Shown here: in pieces, positions 43,813-56,210 of the stretch
Layout of the letters: each line of letters opens with the position of its first letter
Numbering within the stretch: the first letter of the stretch is position 1
Assembly: GCA_036925085.1 (NCBI GenBank)
Contig: JAUPFP010000031.1
Location: 620,001 to 684,000, forward strand
Length of the DNA stretch: 64,000 nt
Source of the DNA: Brachycybe producta
Lineage: Eukaryota; Arthropoda; Diplopoda; Playtdesmida; Andrognathidae
Direction: 5' to 3'
Program-made: the position numbers and the translations under genes
The notes under the pieces: generated by a model
What the model was told of the DNA's origin: nothing
Databases searched by the model: none
The model's input: only the letters and a program-made list of their open reading frames with translations

Positions 43813-46487
43813 ATGGCTAAAGAGGAAAAAGAAGCGCAACATAAACGACCTTATAATACTTTAGCTCATAAGGTAATTTATTGTTAATTTTCTTAATTGT
43901 TATTTAACATTTTCTTCCGAACTGAAGAAGCTTCATCGGCATCAGTCTATATAATAACCAATAGATGGCGCCAGCATCACTGTTAGAACAAAGTTGGTAG
44001 ACTACCTGGTATGGATACCAAACTCTTTGTGTTTTAATATATTTATAAAGTTAAAGCAACTCCATGTTAGGAACAAAAGCGCCAAAAGTGAGTGAAGAAT
44101 CGTCTGCTTTTCGAAGCTAGAAAGACGACGCTTTTGCTTAAAATGGCATCCAGTTTTTTGTGATTTTCCAAAATTTAAAGAAACTTGAAAAGTGTTTTAG
44201 AAACTAGACGGGTAGCTCAGCCACCTAAGTGGCTAAGAGGGTATTTTTTCAGGTTTGATTTTTTTCAAAATAAACTTTTTATAAAGAAATATTTGCTTGA
44301 AGTTGGAGTTATTTCTAAACTGAACATAAAAAGTTTAATTTTGAAAGATATCAACTTGAAAATACTGTTGAGATTTTGGGCTATCTTTCCAGTTTAAAAA
44401 ACATTTTCAAGTTTTTAATCATTTTACTTTCCTGAAAGACAGAAATAATCAATTAAGAGTTCGAGAAGACTCCGTTTACACTTTGAAAACCACCTTAATA
44501 ATATGTATTTTTCTTCTAAAGGGTTGGGATCAACTCAAGTCATTTTCGGCTTTGAATTCATCGAAGAAATCAAAGAAGAATGACGTTTTAATTGATGTGG
44601 TCGACGATATTCTTGAAGAAACACTAATTTCGACGTTTGAAGATGATTTCGATGAAGATGTTGAACCAACAATTTCGTCTTTCACTCAAATTTGTGAAAA
44701 CAACGACCAAGAAGAAGAAGAGATCGTAATTAAATCCGTCGAACCTGTTTTGAGTCATACAAAACGTTGATCGCTAATTTACGATTTGTTTGTATCTCTC
44801 TCTCTCTCTCTCTCTAGGAAGATTTGGTCATTTCTTCGTCACCGGATGCAACTTCCGAAGATTTGTTTGATGTGGACGAATTTACGTCTCCGAAGATTTC
44901 TCCTTTGAATTCGTCATCCGAATCGGTTAATTCTCGATTATTGATGTTGTCTTTCAAACAAACTATTTTGATTTTGGTTTTTTCTTTTATCGTTTTCCAG
45001 GCGAATAGCAAAGAATCTTCTTCTTTTATAATTTCGTCCGTTTCTTCGGCTCCGAATTCGACCGAGGCTCCGATCAAAGGAAGCGTTTGGTTCGAATAAA
45101 TACGGAAACAGATTCCGGATCTAGAGGCTTTCGATCCTTTTGTCGAAGAAACAGCAAAGAACATAAAACCGATTAAGTAAATCTCATTAAACACTTTGAA
45201 ACTCAGAATTGCAAAATATGCAAATGAACATGAACAATTGAACTAGAAGGTTCTGATGATTCCGTATTTGAAAAACAACATGAGGAAGAAATTGAATGTG
45301 TTTTAGAAACTAGAACGGGTAGCTGAATCACTTAATAATATTTTTATGCTGAAATCTTTCAAAATAAACTTTTTATAAGCAAAAATCTAAAAATAATCAT
45401 CTGCTTAAAGTTGGGTCAATTTTCAAACTCATATTTAAATTGATTTTAAGTAATTCACGTACTATTCTAGTTTCTAAAACACTTTCTGAAATTGCAGAAT
45501 TATTTTTCTTCATTTTCATATTTTACGAAATGGCTCCATGGGAAAACCTGATCTTTAAAGACTGATTCTAGTTGTGTTTTGGGTTTCTCTTAAGAGGCGG
45601 TTTTGCAGAACAATTGGTAGAAACGTTGAAACGACAAATCAGAGACGCAACAATCGGAGTTACGAAAAACCAAGGTAAGAACGAAGTTGACGCAGTTGAA
45701 AACATATTTGTATTAATTTTGTTTCGGTTATTAATTCATGTTAAGCTTCGAATTCATCAGTTGTCGTCATAACAGAAGCGTTGAGTGATTTCGGTCGTTA
45801 TCTTTTCGCTTGTCGTCTTAAAGAAGAACGGGAAGAACATCTTTCTTCTTCGTGCAAACGACTGGGAATTTTACTTTCACATAAAGTCGTTCAAAAATAC
45901 GCAATTCGTGTTGGATGTGTACTTCACGTTAAATATTTGGCGTAAGTTTGTAATTGCGAGATCTTAATATGTTTTATGAATAGCTTACTTTCGAATATTC
46001 CAAGTCTATGAAAATTTTCAAAAAATGAAAGTCTTCTAAATGCCCTGAAAAGCACTGAAATGAACTCGGGAGGGTCCATCAGACTTCGGAGGACCATAAA
46101 AACAAGCTCACTTGGTCTATGAGCACAATGGGCGTTTTTGTGTTTTAAATCAATCGTGTTCGCTTTTTGTAAGGCCGTTGTATCTCGTTCCATCACTTCG
46201 AATGTCGATTATCCTTGCTCCTTCTATTGTCCGTGTTGATTTCGACGGTCATTCGGATGTTTCTAACATTTCTGTTTACCGTTTTCATTGTGATTGTCAA
46301 TCTGGTGAGTGTTAAAGAACCTTTTTTTTCGATCTTTGGCTTCTTTGTAGTCGTTTTTAATTAGTGATTTTACTTTTATTCAGATTTGAATGCTTGCCAT
46401 TTTTGGTTAAATGAAGTTCATCGTCCTTGTTGCGGATCTTTTATCGTGGATGATGTTTCTTCTACTGAAGTTACCGAACGTAACTAA
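43813..46487 (+). CDS. Eight-exon gene, unknown family, with in-frame TAA in exon 4
   Basis: Exons are 43813-43872, 44522-44725, 44818-44925, 45001-45176, 45595-45674, 45761-45941, 46174-46304 and 46384-46487 (TAA). All eight join in one frame (348 codons). The N-terminal part is Lys/Glu-rich, then acidic and Ser-rich (DDFDEDVEP, EEEE, EDLFDVDEF). The C-terminal part is compact, with FAEQLVETLKRQI, ALSDFGRYLF, KRLGILLSHKVVQKYAIRVG and VHRPCCGSF. In exon 4, GSVWFE is followed by TAA (45097-45099) and then by 25 more in-frame codons (IRKQIPDLEAFDPFVEE...). The fit of all later phases argues that the stop interrupts a real frame. It is either a disabled gene, a read-through gene or a 155-residue protein with a long spliced tail. 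The exon 2 donor (GTAATT) is my choice among several. Acidic EDLF-type motifs recall clathrin-adaptor binding proteins, but I would not assign that. Confidence 0.55.
44165..44500. mobile_element. Family A MITE in intron 1 of the unknown gene
   Basis: Left arm TTTTAGAAACTAGACGGGTA, central GAAAGATATCAACTTGAAAA, right arm GACAGAAATAATCAATTAAG. Confidence 0.7.
45285..45500. mobile_element. Family A MITE in intron 4 of the unknown gene
   Basis: Left arm TTTTAGAAACTAGAACGGGT, right arm ATTCTAGTTTCTAAAACACT. Confidence 0.7.
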
Positions 46488-46596
46488 CACCAAAAACGGT
46501 TTGTTAAAGCTTTTCATGCTTTCTATTTAAGTAAAATCTAGAAAACGTTAAAACATGTTCAGTTTGAAAATTATCAAACCTTTCAGCAGGCTTTTC

Positions 46597-46750
46597 ACAC
46601 GGATAACTTTTTAGTTGTTGAGTTCGACTGCAAAATGTAGCCGGCGTGTCGCTCGTTTGCTCGTCGTCCAGAGTCTTTCCATAGTAGCCTTGTAGCCACG
46701 TGCGACAGCATTTTGCAGTCGAATCCGACCACTTAAAAGTGATCCGTGTG
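46597..46750. mobile_element. Short MITE with CACACGGAT ends
   Basis: About 40-bp inverted arms begin CACACGGATAACTTTT and end AAAAGTGATCCGTGTG, with matching GACTGCAAAATG/CATTTTGCAGTC. It lies just downstream of the unknown gene. Confidence 0.65.
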
Positions 46751-49155
46751 TCTCTTAAAAGAAAGTAAAAAACCCTTTAAGCGGGTTTTATTTTTTGACA
46801 GTTTTATCATGAAGTAACAGCATTTGACAGTTTGATTTTATGATTGATTTGATTCTGTTTGAAATGATTCATACTTGTTACTACTGAAAATACATATATT
46901 TTTATTCGTTCTAAGAGGTTGAGTCTTTAAAACCTCTTAGGAGTTTTAAGATTTGTCAGTAAACACATATGATATTTGAAGAAGAAAAAAAGTATATGAT
47001 AATAGAAGAGTATCTTCGTATTCTCACACGAGTAAGAAATTTACTTGTATATCTTTTAAGAAAATCCGTATTAAAGCTCGTCACACATCATTTAATGTAA
47101 AGATAATCGCTTCTTTCTCGTGTTTGTGTTGCGAAACTTACGTCTTCGTTCTTTCTTTTTTTCTCTCGAGTCTTTTCAATCAATATTTAGCGGAAATTTG
47201 ACTTGATTACTTTACTTGATAGAGACTCTCGTGAAAGAATGAAACTCTTATCACCATGATTTCCTTCAATGCAAAAATTATGAAAAATACAGAAAAAGAA
47301 AATTGAGTTTTTTTTTTAATTTTAAAATTTTAATTGCATTCAAACTAAAACGATAAAGCCCACCAGGCATATGAGGCTCCCATAATCCATGAGCTGAGCT
47401 TTTGTAAAACCCTACCAGGCTACCTAAAAGGCTCCAATGATTTGAAAGATACAAACATGTTAATTTGTTCGTGATTCATTTACTCTTCTAGTTTCTAAAA
47501 CACTTTCAGTTAATGCTGTAATGGCAGAGTGAGAGGAGGAGCCTTTTGCATTTTAAACTGGAGCTGCTGAGAGTTGAGCTTTTCTCGTAACTTGAAACGA
47601 CGAACAACGTTTCAAGATCATTTATTGACTTTTTATTTGAATACAAAAGAACTGAGAATAAGAAAAGTTAATTGCGGTCACACTAAATTTGGAATTATTC
47701 CAAAGGATTTTTTTCGTTCTCTTTTGCGATTTTTCTTTTCTTGTTAATCGATATTTCTTGTCAATTGGCTTTTCACCTCAATCAATCTGTTGATTACGAA
47801 ATGATATATGAAAAACAAGGGATTAAAGAAACCCTATGGACCTTTGTCGCATTGCATGAAGTTGAAAAACCACTTTTAATTTTTTTTTAAACTGGCTTAA
47901 ATTCAATTAAACTCGCTTAAACTGGTTGAAACTCGCTAACTAGGTATGTTTTATATATTGTTCTTAAACAGTATAATTATTTTATAAAATGTTTTTTCTC
48001 GAAGACGAGAGTCCCCATTAACGATGCAGGTGCCCCTATAATCACATCCGCAACGCTAGTAGTGATTGATTTACTTCCCTAGGGCCTCATTGCGGAAAGG
48101 CAATAAGATTCTCATACTATGGTAAATTGTCATATTTAGCTCATAACCTTGCAACATTCACAAAAGCATATTACAAAATATTATGACAAATAGTGTCATA
48201 TGACTGCCATTGACTGGTGTACAACATCTAATGAGACCCCAATGTTCTAAAACACTTTCTAGTTTATCCGGGTTTTTTTTTTTGCTTTTCTGAAAGTCAG
48301 ATTATAAAAACCATCAAAACAGGGAACAATCAAAGTTCTAGTGGTCTTTTGTGACGTGAAGGACTCTTGTTTTTCTTGCCTAGTTTCCTGTATTTTGGTA
48401 TTATTTTTTTTACCTGCACTTTCAGGCTATTGTTATAACTCCCACCACTCTTTATATAGATTTATTTTTCGGTTAATTTCATGCTTTAGTGATTTTCTGC
48501 AAGCAAAATAACATACATTAATTTTTTTCTCTTTCTCTCTTATTTTGATATACTGTATATAGTGCAAAATACAAAAGTGGGTCGAAACTTAGTGGTCCGT
48601 GGACACTAGAGGACCCAATCCATCACAATTAAATGACAACCTGGCATTGATTTCTATGAGGGTAAAAGGGGGTACGTTTTTTGTTGTCATTTTTAAACGA
48701 AACCCTCTTTTTTAATGAAAATGAACAGATTTAACTCCCTTCCTGCTCCTAAAAGCGGGCAATCACTACTAACATACTTGCAATACAGATAAACGTGATT
48801 AATTCAAGAAAAAAAACTTGAACTCCAATTTTTTAACCCTCAGAACAGGGTTCCAACTTAGAAAAAACTTCCATTTGAAGGGTGATCAATAAAAAGAAGT
48901 TTTTCTATGTTGGAACCCTGTTTAGAGATTTGAAGTTGAAGTTGCCTTCTTAAATTTTTGTCCTGAGTGCTTTTTTTATTTTATTGACATTGTAATTGAA
49001 GCATTATTTAAAATAATAATGCATTTTGCATTTTTTGTTGGTATTTGCATCATAAATATTATATCACATATCACTTGTTGGTTCAATGTAACACTTATGA
49101 TGATTATGGTGATAATGATGATGTATGGAGAGCTTTTTTGTTGCGTTTATAGTCG
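46751..49155. other. Intergenic, no convincing gene
   Basis: AT-rich. It holds isolated family A arm pieces (CTTCTAGTTTCTAAAACAC at 47485), a less AT-rich island at 48000-48120 without splice support, and a family B fold-back at 48830-48955 (GAACAGGGTTCCAACTTAG pairing with TATGTTGGAACCCTG). Confidence 0.5.
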
Positions 49156-49221
49156 AATATTTTGGCAATCACCTCCTCACTGAGCCCTCAGTTATCTGTC
49201 TATAATTTGAATACAGGTCTT

Positions 49222-49407
49222 ATGGAAGGACGTGATCGTGAAATGTTTAACTATAAACGTGGTAGAAAAGGAGGATTTAATTATGTTGAAGAAGATGATG
49301 AGGAGGAGGAGGAGGAAGAAAATGAAAATGAAGATGAACATGATGATGATGGTAATGATGATGGCAGTATGGGGATTATACGGCGTTTGTATTCGAGCAT
49401 TTTTTAA
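49222..49407 (+). CDS. Small acidic ORF, doubtful
   Basis: Encodes MEGRDREMFNYKRGRKGG, followed by a long Glu/Asp run from GAG/GAA/GAT triplet repeats and GSMGIIRRLYSSIF-stop. A preceding AG (49210-49217, ATACAG) could be an acceptor. About 180 bp downstream, AATATAGATCTTATAGAAAAG is a diverged direct repeat of its start. It may be only a triplet-repeat expansion in noncoding DNA. Confidence 0.2.
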   Translation: MEGRDREMFNYKRGRKGGFNYVEEDDEEEEEEENENEDEHDDDGNDDGSMGIIRRLYSSIF

Positions 49408-49688
49408 TCACGTTTTGAATATAGATCTTATAGAAAAGACGTTATTGTTAAATGTCGACTGTAAACAGAACCGTTTTATCCATTTGACACAATAGACACC
49501 ATGTCTAGGGCCTACGAGCATTTAAGAGCTTACGAAAATTTGACACAACAAAATACAAATTCTACAAAATCGATTTTAATAAATATTTACTGTTACATTG
49601 GAACTTACGGTGCATAATTCAAAAGACAAAATTAAAATAAAAATTAACTAACATATTAAGAGTGCCTCTGAATTTCGGCGTGCTCTCA

Positions 49689-50133
49689 GGGCCGACCTAT
49701 GATGGTTTCAAAACGGATTCTGACTGTAAACGGAGCAGCAGTAAAAGTTCTATTGTTGAGTGCGAGTAAGAGATTTTTTTTTCTTACTTCCGAGGTTTGT
49801 GGTTGTCATCATCTTTCTTCTTCTGATTTCTTTGGTGATCTAAACGCTAAAAGAAAAGAGAAAGAAATATTGATGAAGTCTTAAGAAAAAAAGACGAAGA
49901 ATAAGAAGAAGAGCTGAAGAAATCGATGTAGTTGGTGATTGGTGTGTGTTCTTTTTGTCCTAAGATTATGGACTTTTTTGACTCATCCTCCTATTCGCAC
50001 TCTGTTGAGCTTCTTTTTTTGTTGTTGTTGCTATTCAGTGGTTGTTCGGGAACTTCGACAGTCGTTTTTCTGTCTTGAAGCCAAAGATACAGAAAGGGAG
50101 CTTCCTTACTAAGGCTCTCTCACTTTCTTTAGC
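49689..50133 (+). other. Two weak exon candidates
   Basis: 49690-49765 lies between GTGCTCTCAG and GTAAGA and reads PTYDGFKTDSDCKRSSSKSS. 50039-50133 follows CTATTCAG and reads VVRELRQSFFCLEAKDTERE, ending at TAA. Their phases do not join directly, so either an exon between them is missed or one is false. No family recognised. Confidence 0.2.
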
Positions 50134-50600
50134 TTTCTTATAACAAGAAAGAAAAAACATCATTTGTCACAAAGAGTGAGAGTTGTGAGGGAGGAGAGTG
50201 AGTGAGTGAGAGAGAGTGTTTTGTGTTGAGAGTGAAAGTGTCAGAGGTGGTTCCAAGTTGCTCGTAAATTTACTCAAAGGAGAGATCACAACACTTAAAG
50301 TGTTTATTATCAATAATAATAATAAGTACAAATTAATACAAGGATTCAAGTTGAATTTATTATTATTATATTTTAACTTGTCTGCAATTTGTGGAATATA
50401 TTTTAGTTTTAAAAAATTATTTTGGTAAGTTTTCAATTTATTTCTTTTGTTTGTTTCTCAAAAAAAAGTCATGAACTTAAAAGTTTACTGCTGTTTTACT
50501 TCATATAATTATTATTTAAATTATCTACACTTGATTTGCATATCATTTGCATAAAATAAAAACACCATTTAATCTTCCAATTTACACATATTTTTTAAGG
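50134..50600. other. GAGT-rich simple sequence and AT filler
   Basis: GTGAGTGAGTGAGAGAGAGTG lies near 50198. No gene is seen on either strand. Confidence 0.5.
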
Positions 50601-51240
50601 TGGTTTCTTAAGGTGTATGCGATGATCTTTGATCCTTGGTTATTTTTTGTCTTACAAGAGCAAAATTAATATAAACTTGAAAGTATTTTTGAAACTAGAA
50701 GGGTAGCTCAATCACGTAAGAATATTTTTATGGTGATATCTTTTAAAATAAACTTTTTATGTTTCACTAAACTTGATGTCAAAAAACTGTGTTATAAAGT
50801 TTAATTTTTAAAAAAATATCATGAAATTATTTTTAGAAATATTTTTTTTTACTTATTCTAGTTTCTAACAAACTTTGAATTTTTTTCTTTAAGGTGGTTT
50901 TAAAAGCGTAAACTGGCTCTCAAACTCTGTTTATTTTGTGCCTTTCACTTTCAGAAACAAAATTAATAGTAATTTGAAAGTGTTTTAAAATCTAGAAGGG
51001 TAGTTTAATCACTTAGAATTTTTAATGGTTGATATCTTTTAAAATGAACATTTTATGTTAGTTTTGAAAATTGAAATTACTAATTTTTTAATAAATTTAA
51101 GCACAAAATATTTTTAAATTTTTTGTCTACAAAAAGTTTATTTTGAAATATATGAGGTACCTGTTCTAGTTTATAAAACACTTTCAATTTCACCTCAGTG
51201 TTCTGAAATTACAGATTCGAAAAAACAGTTCATAAAACAG
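50600..51240. mobile_element. Two family A MITEs
   Basis: Copies at about 50600-50890 and 50890-51240, each with GGTGGTTT at the left, a GAAACTAGAAGGGTAGCTCA-type arm and an inverted right arm. Confidence 0.65.
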
Positions 51241-53290
51241 AACGTAATCTATTTAGATTAAGTTCTGTTAATTACGTGAGTCCATACGACTTTTTTCATT
51301 GTGCTAATTGAGTTAGTTGAATACACAGTTAAGTCCCAAAGTATAAATGAGACTTAAGTATACAAAAGGAAAAGAGTTGGTTGCCAACACTTGTTTTAAC
51401 TTCTATTATAATAAGAACATAAAACAAATTCTATAATAGAACTAGGTTACAAGATGGTTCCAAATTTATATAAAAAGAAAGCTATGTTGCAACAGATTAA
51501 GCATGGAATCATTTCACGGGGTTTTTTTTTCTAAATAAAGTCTATTTCAGTGACTTTGCTTTCTTTTATATTTTTAGGTCCAAATCCTTTCTTCCAAGGT
51601 TTTTTTAACGAAACCCCGTAAGTGAAACCAGATGTAGAAAACAGAATGATCATAATTAGTGGCTTTAACTTAGAGGTTTTGGTAAAATTCCACTATTTTT
51701 TTTTTCTGCTTTTGCCAAAATAATATTAAAAGTGTTTTCTGCCAACGTTTTGTTCTAAACAACTGTACAGTAAAGTGATGCAGAGAACACTACAGACCTT
51801 AGTTGCTAGTTAAGTCAATTTTAGTTAGTTGCACTTCAGCTATAATTATGAAATTAAATAGGTAGCATCATCGAAGGAATGTGGATGATTTTAGATCAAA
51901 TGATATTTTATCGTAAATGGTTCCATTCCAAAGTTATATCGCCCAGAACCTTTGAAATCTATCCATCCTGATATCCATCCAACATTTTACTAGTTTGCAC
52001 GATGATATAAGACCTTAATTGTTTCTAAAGAGCAACAATGGTCTAAAACCAATAACCTTTACGACAATTTTAGAATTTTATTACTGTAGTTGATGTAAAA
52101 TAGAAGTTATTGTAACAAATTTACGGTGGCGCAAACTGGTACTATTAGCTATGGTAGCCACAATTATACTTTTCCCAATAAAAATGACTTGATTAAAAGC
52201 TAGAATTCACTATTTGATTGATACTAGACTCATGGTGGAAGAAAGGACTAACAACTAAAGCTGGAACTATATACATGTATAGAAGCTATTTCAACAAGCG
52301 CTTGCAAGATTGCAAGCCAACCTCGATGTAGTTTCAGCTTAACAAATCAGGTTGCTTTAACAAGAGTTCAAGCTAAAAGCACGTATGAGGTTGATGACAT
52401 TGTAGCATTTAATAGCTTGCAATCTTTCAAAAAACTTCGATATGTAGCTTCAGCTTAGTGTTCTTTAAAGATTACATGGCAATGTCCAAATTTTTCAGCT
52501 TTAAAGCTGAAAACACATATGAAGTCGATCACAATCTAACGTTTTGCTTGCAGTCGTTCAAGCGTTTGTAAAAAAAAAGCATCCTTTATATCTTTTTTCA
52601 ATCAAAGAATTAATCTAAGCTTAGAAAAAAAAATAGAATGGTTACTTTGTGCAATGAATTTGCTTGCAGTAAGTAAGTAGTCCTTAGTAAAAGACATTTT
52701 CAGATGAGATTTTTTTTTTTTGAAATTTTTATTTCAAAAATAGATAAAGAGGTTGAAGTTCGTTCTAGTATCTATGTGTAATGTTACAATCTCACATATA
52801 AATTTAATCTAGTGAGAAACTGCTGTTAGCCTCAGCTGTTACAATAGAATGGTTTATGAGTTGTTTCATTTCTAACATGTTGAGAACATTATTTTAACCC
52901 TTTTTCTTCATTGAAATACAAATTATAAAAAAATGACATGACAGAAAGCCAACTTGTTGTTTTAATTTAACCGAAACCTACGGTCAATTGGAGGTCGTTT
53001 TTTTTTTTTTTGGTTGCTGCCATGATTATTAGGAGGCTATTTTTATGCACACCCTGTATATTCATGTAAACTTTTATAAAGTCAAAAGAAAATTGTCAAT
53101 TGTGAGCTTTCCACTTGATTTAGTTGATATGCTAATGAGTTTGCTTCAGGGGTTGAGAAATGTCATTTTTTTATGGCAATCCACTTAACGTTTTTCTGAT
53201 GTAATTTCTGCATATTTTTTCATTTTACTTTGCTTAATTAACAGAAATATCATTAAAAAAAGGTCTTGACTTTTGAAGTGTCAATTAAAC
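51241..53290. other. Intergenic, no feature seen
   Basis: About 2 kb of AT-rich sequence. I find no splice-supported frame, RNA gene or clear inverted repeat. Confidence 0.45.
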
Positions 53291-53294
53291 CTTT

Positions 53295-53935
53295 TTTTAA
53301 TGGTGGTTTTAAACTATAAATGCCTCTCGAACTCTTGATTATTCTTTCAGGTACAAAATGAAGAGAAACTTGATTGTTTTAAAAACTAGAAAGGTAGTTC
53401 AGCGGTAGCTCAATCACTAAGGGCGAGCGCAGACGACAGACAATCAGTGACAGACTATATTGCAATAAGGTCAGCACACATGACTGACAGTCTGTCAGAT
53501 GTCTGAGGCCGACAGAACCGAAGCGCTTGCACCTTCCAGAACCTATGTAAACACTATAAACTGTCCGACTAATAAGTATTTCGTGTGTGAGTCGACGGCC
53601 GAGTACATGTTCTTCATCCCACCGACGACATTCGGGTTTGTGGGCAAAATGGAACATGTCCCATCTTTTATGTCGGTCCGTCTGTTTAGTCGGGCGGTAT
53701 GCGTTGTCCTGCAAGAAACCATACTGTTCATTCTGACCGACTCAACTGTCGTCTGCGCTCGTCCTAAGGTTATTTTCATGTCGTTATGTAATTTTGAAAA
53801 TAATCCATCTTTTAGCGGACGATATTTTTTTCAATTTTTGTATATAAGAAGTTTTATTTTGAAAGATATCAACATGAAAATGAGCCTGAAGTGATTGAGC
53901 TACCCTTCTAGTTTCTCATGTTTAGTCTAGTCTCG
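53295..53935. mobile_element. Family A MITE carrying a nested Harbinger-like MITE
   Basis: Left arm (GGTGGTTTTAAACTATAAAT, ACTAGAAAGGTAG) and right arm (GAGCTACCCTTCTAGTTTCT) are separated at CACTAA|GGTTATTTTCATG by the insertion at 53421. Confidence 0.7.
53421..53764. mobile_element. PIF/Harbinger-like MITE
   Basis: Ends GGGCGAGCGCAGACGACAG and CTGTCGTCTGCGCTCGTCC, flanked by TAA on both sides, as expected for a PIF/Harbinger 3-bp target duplication. 344 bp. The open frames inside do not look like transposase. Confidence 0.8.
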
Positions 53936-54690
53936 GTCGAAAATTCTCTGTTTATAAACCAAGTAACTTTATTTTAAGCAATGTTTTAAAATATATAATT
54001 TAATAAATATACATAATTATAAAGTGGCAAAAAGTAAATATCAATTTTTTTTAAAAAAATATTTCGTTTAAATGACATTTTTGTGTAAAAATGAAACCTA
54101 TTTTTAAATGTCTTTGAATCACTTTTCAAACAAATACGTTTTTTAAAAAAAATGAAAAGTGGGATTTATATATTTTATTGAATAAGAAAAATGTGCAGTA
54201 TTTTAGTTTCTTATCAGTAAATGTTCTTTGGGAAGTTGATGAAATTAGGTCTTTTTTTCTCCCTCCTTTTTTGATAGTTTGGATTTCTTCCAAACAACTG
54301 CCAAAAGATGTTCTTCTAGTCTTCTTCTTTCTAATCTTTCTTTTTTGTGTGTTTTTTTTCGGTACTAAATGTGCTAAATGTCGATTTGTGTCCGAAATCC
54401 CCTTAACACCTGTGTGTCTTTATTGGAATGAGTTTCATCTTCTAGTTCCTTTTTTTTTCCTTCTTCCTTCATCTCTGGGGAGAATTTTTCACATTTTTAG
54501 TGTTTTTTTGTTGGTTTTTTGATCTTTTAGACCTTCTTCTTTCTTTATGGTCTTTTTTCATGTAATTTTTTAAAGTACAACATTACAATAGTCTTGAGAA
54601 TTATTTTCTTGTTGCCATTTTCTTAATAGTTTTTCAATCGATTTTGTTCGAAACTTGGGAGTGGGTTCTTCTAATGGAGTATAATAAAGT
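53936..54690. other. Intergenic, T-rich
   Basis: Long T-runs give chance frames (for example 54178-54522). No gene evidence. Confidence 0.45.
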
Positions 54691-54839
54691 ATGTGCATTT
54701 AAGGCACTCTAATGAATCAGGGCCTATGAGGCAGGTGATAAATGGTAACATTACACACATACATCAACTAGAAATGACACATAAAGTCCATGGGCTGAGA
54801 GTTAGGCCTGGGCTGGGCTGGCAATTTTATGAAAAAAAG

Positions 54840-55200
54840 CGCCTGGGCCATGTGGGCCAGATGTGTTTCGTGGATCTAGTGGGGTTTGTTGGCTTTATTG
54901 GTCTGGCGAACTTTGTAATCTTTATTGATCTGTTGGACTTGGTGAGCTTCATGGATATGGTTGGTTTTGTGGACGTCATTGATCTTGTGGTCCGTGTGGG
55001 CTTTATTGGTCTGGTGAACTTTTCAGCTTTGTAGGCTTCAAGGGTCTGATGGACTCTGTGGACTACATGTGTCTGGTGGGCTTTGATGACTTCATACATA
55101 TAGGTATGGTGGGCTCCATAAATCTAGTGGGTTTTGTGAGCCTATTGGCTTTGTGAGTTTCTGGGGACTGGTGGGTTTTATGGGCATCTCAGGCTTTTAA
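54840..55200 (+). repeat. Degenerate 9/18-bp minisatellite
   Basis: Repeats of the form GGCTTTATTGGTCTGGTG with many substitutions. The plus strand reads as a chain of FxDLVGF-like hexapeptides without a stop over part of its length, which follows from the repeat and not from a gene. Confidence 0.65.
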
Positions 55201-55650
55201 CAGTTTAATAACAAACTCTTTTTGCAAGAAGTTTTAACTAATTGCTTCTACTAAGTGGTAATTTATTTTGGAGCAAGTTGCAATTTGTTTGCTATTTTTC
55301 TCTTCACTTATTCAGGATTTTTTATTTGCTACAATATTAAAAAGGGTTAATATTGTGTGTGTTTTCATATTTTTTTTTCTATTTCCGTTTGATGATTTAT
55401 CTGTACCCTCAGTTTGTTCCTTTTTTTGTGACTTTGTAAGTTGCATTTTGGCCTCGAAATGGAGTTTTTTTTTTCTTCTCAAAGTGTCCCAATTTCTTCT
55501 TGTTTCTTGGGATGATGATGATGATGATGATGATGACGCCTTCAATGTAGTCAAGCATAAAAAGATGAACTAAAAAAATGAAATAAAAGCACACTTGTTC
55601 TCCATGTCTTATCCAGTTTCAGTGACAGGTTTTAAAACCACGTTTTTTAA
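55201..55650. other. Intergenic, T-rich with GAT repeat
   Basis: A GATGATGATGAT tract lies near 55512-55537. Nothing else is supported. Confidence 0.45.
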
Positions 55651-56210
55651 AGGCTGGATCCACACATGCAGGAAAAAAAAAATTCTCCTGAGAAAAGGAA
55701 TTTTGTATAATTTGAATAATTCTTTTCTATTCATCTGGCTGAAAGTAGTCAGAAAAAAGGACGAAATCGTTTCTATTCTGCCAGCGGAATTAGATTTTAT
55801 CAGCCAGTAAGAAAGCGTCCTTCAGTAGCATCATTTTTATGGCGCTTCCTTCTATTCATAATTCCTTTTTTCTATAAAATCAAAATTGTGCTTGAAATGT
55901 GTGAGAATTCTTGAACAGAAATCTGAAATATAGCTGAAACTTTATTATGATTTTTTATTTGTTTTCTGTTCTGCCATGCAGAATTAGATTTTATCAGCCA
56001 ATAGGAAGGTATGTTTGAGGTGCATCATGCTTATTGGCTCTATTTCCTATTATTCCTACTCTCTTCTATAAAATCAATATGTCCTTGAAATGTGCCACAA
56101 TTCTTGAACGCAACAGAAAGCAGAATGACAGCTGAAACTTTATTCTGATTTTTTTAAAAAAAATTCTGTTTTATATTCTGCTTGTTTTTATGCATGTGTG
56201 ATCCAGCCCT
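55651..56210. mobile_element. 560-bp MITE with AGGCTGGATCCACACATGCA ends
   Basis: Ends AGGCTGGATCCACACATGCA and TGCATGTGTGATCCAGCCCT. The interior has an imperfect duplication (GAATTAGATTTTATCAGCCA at about 55788 and 55981). No transposase or clear target duplication. Confidence 0.7.

Noticed and set aside
48000-48120. Less AT-rich island whose plus frame reads INDAGAPIITSATLVVI, reminiscent of a cadherin strand
   Set aside because: Too short, ends at a stop, without a calcium-binding motif or convincing splice sites.
49766-49840. Hydrophobic continuation FVVVIIFLLLISLVI after the candidate exon at 49690
   Set aside because: It would need an intron of only about 29 nt, shorter than any other intron here.
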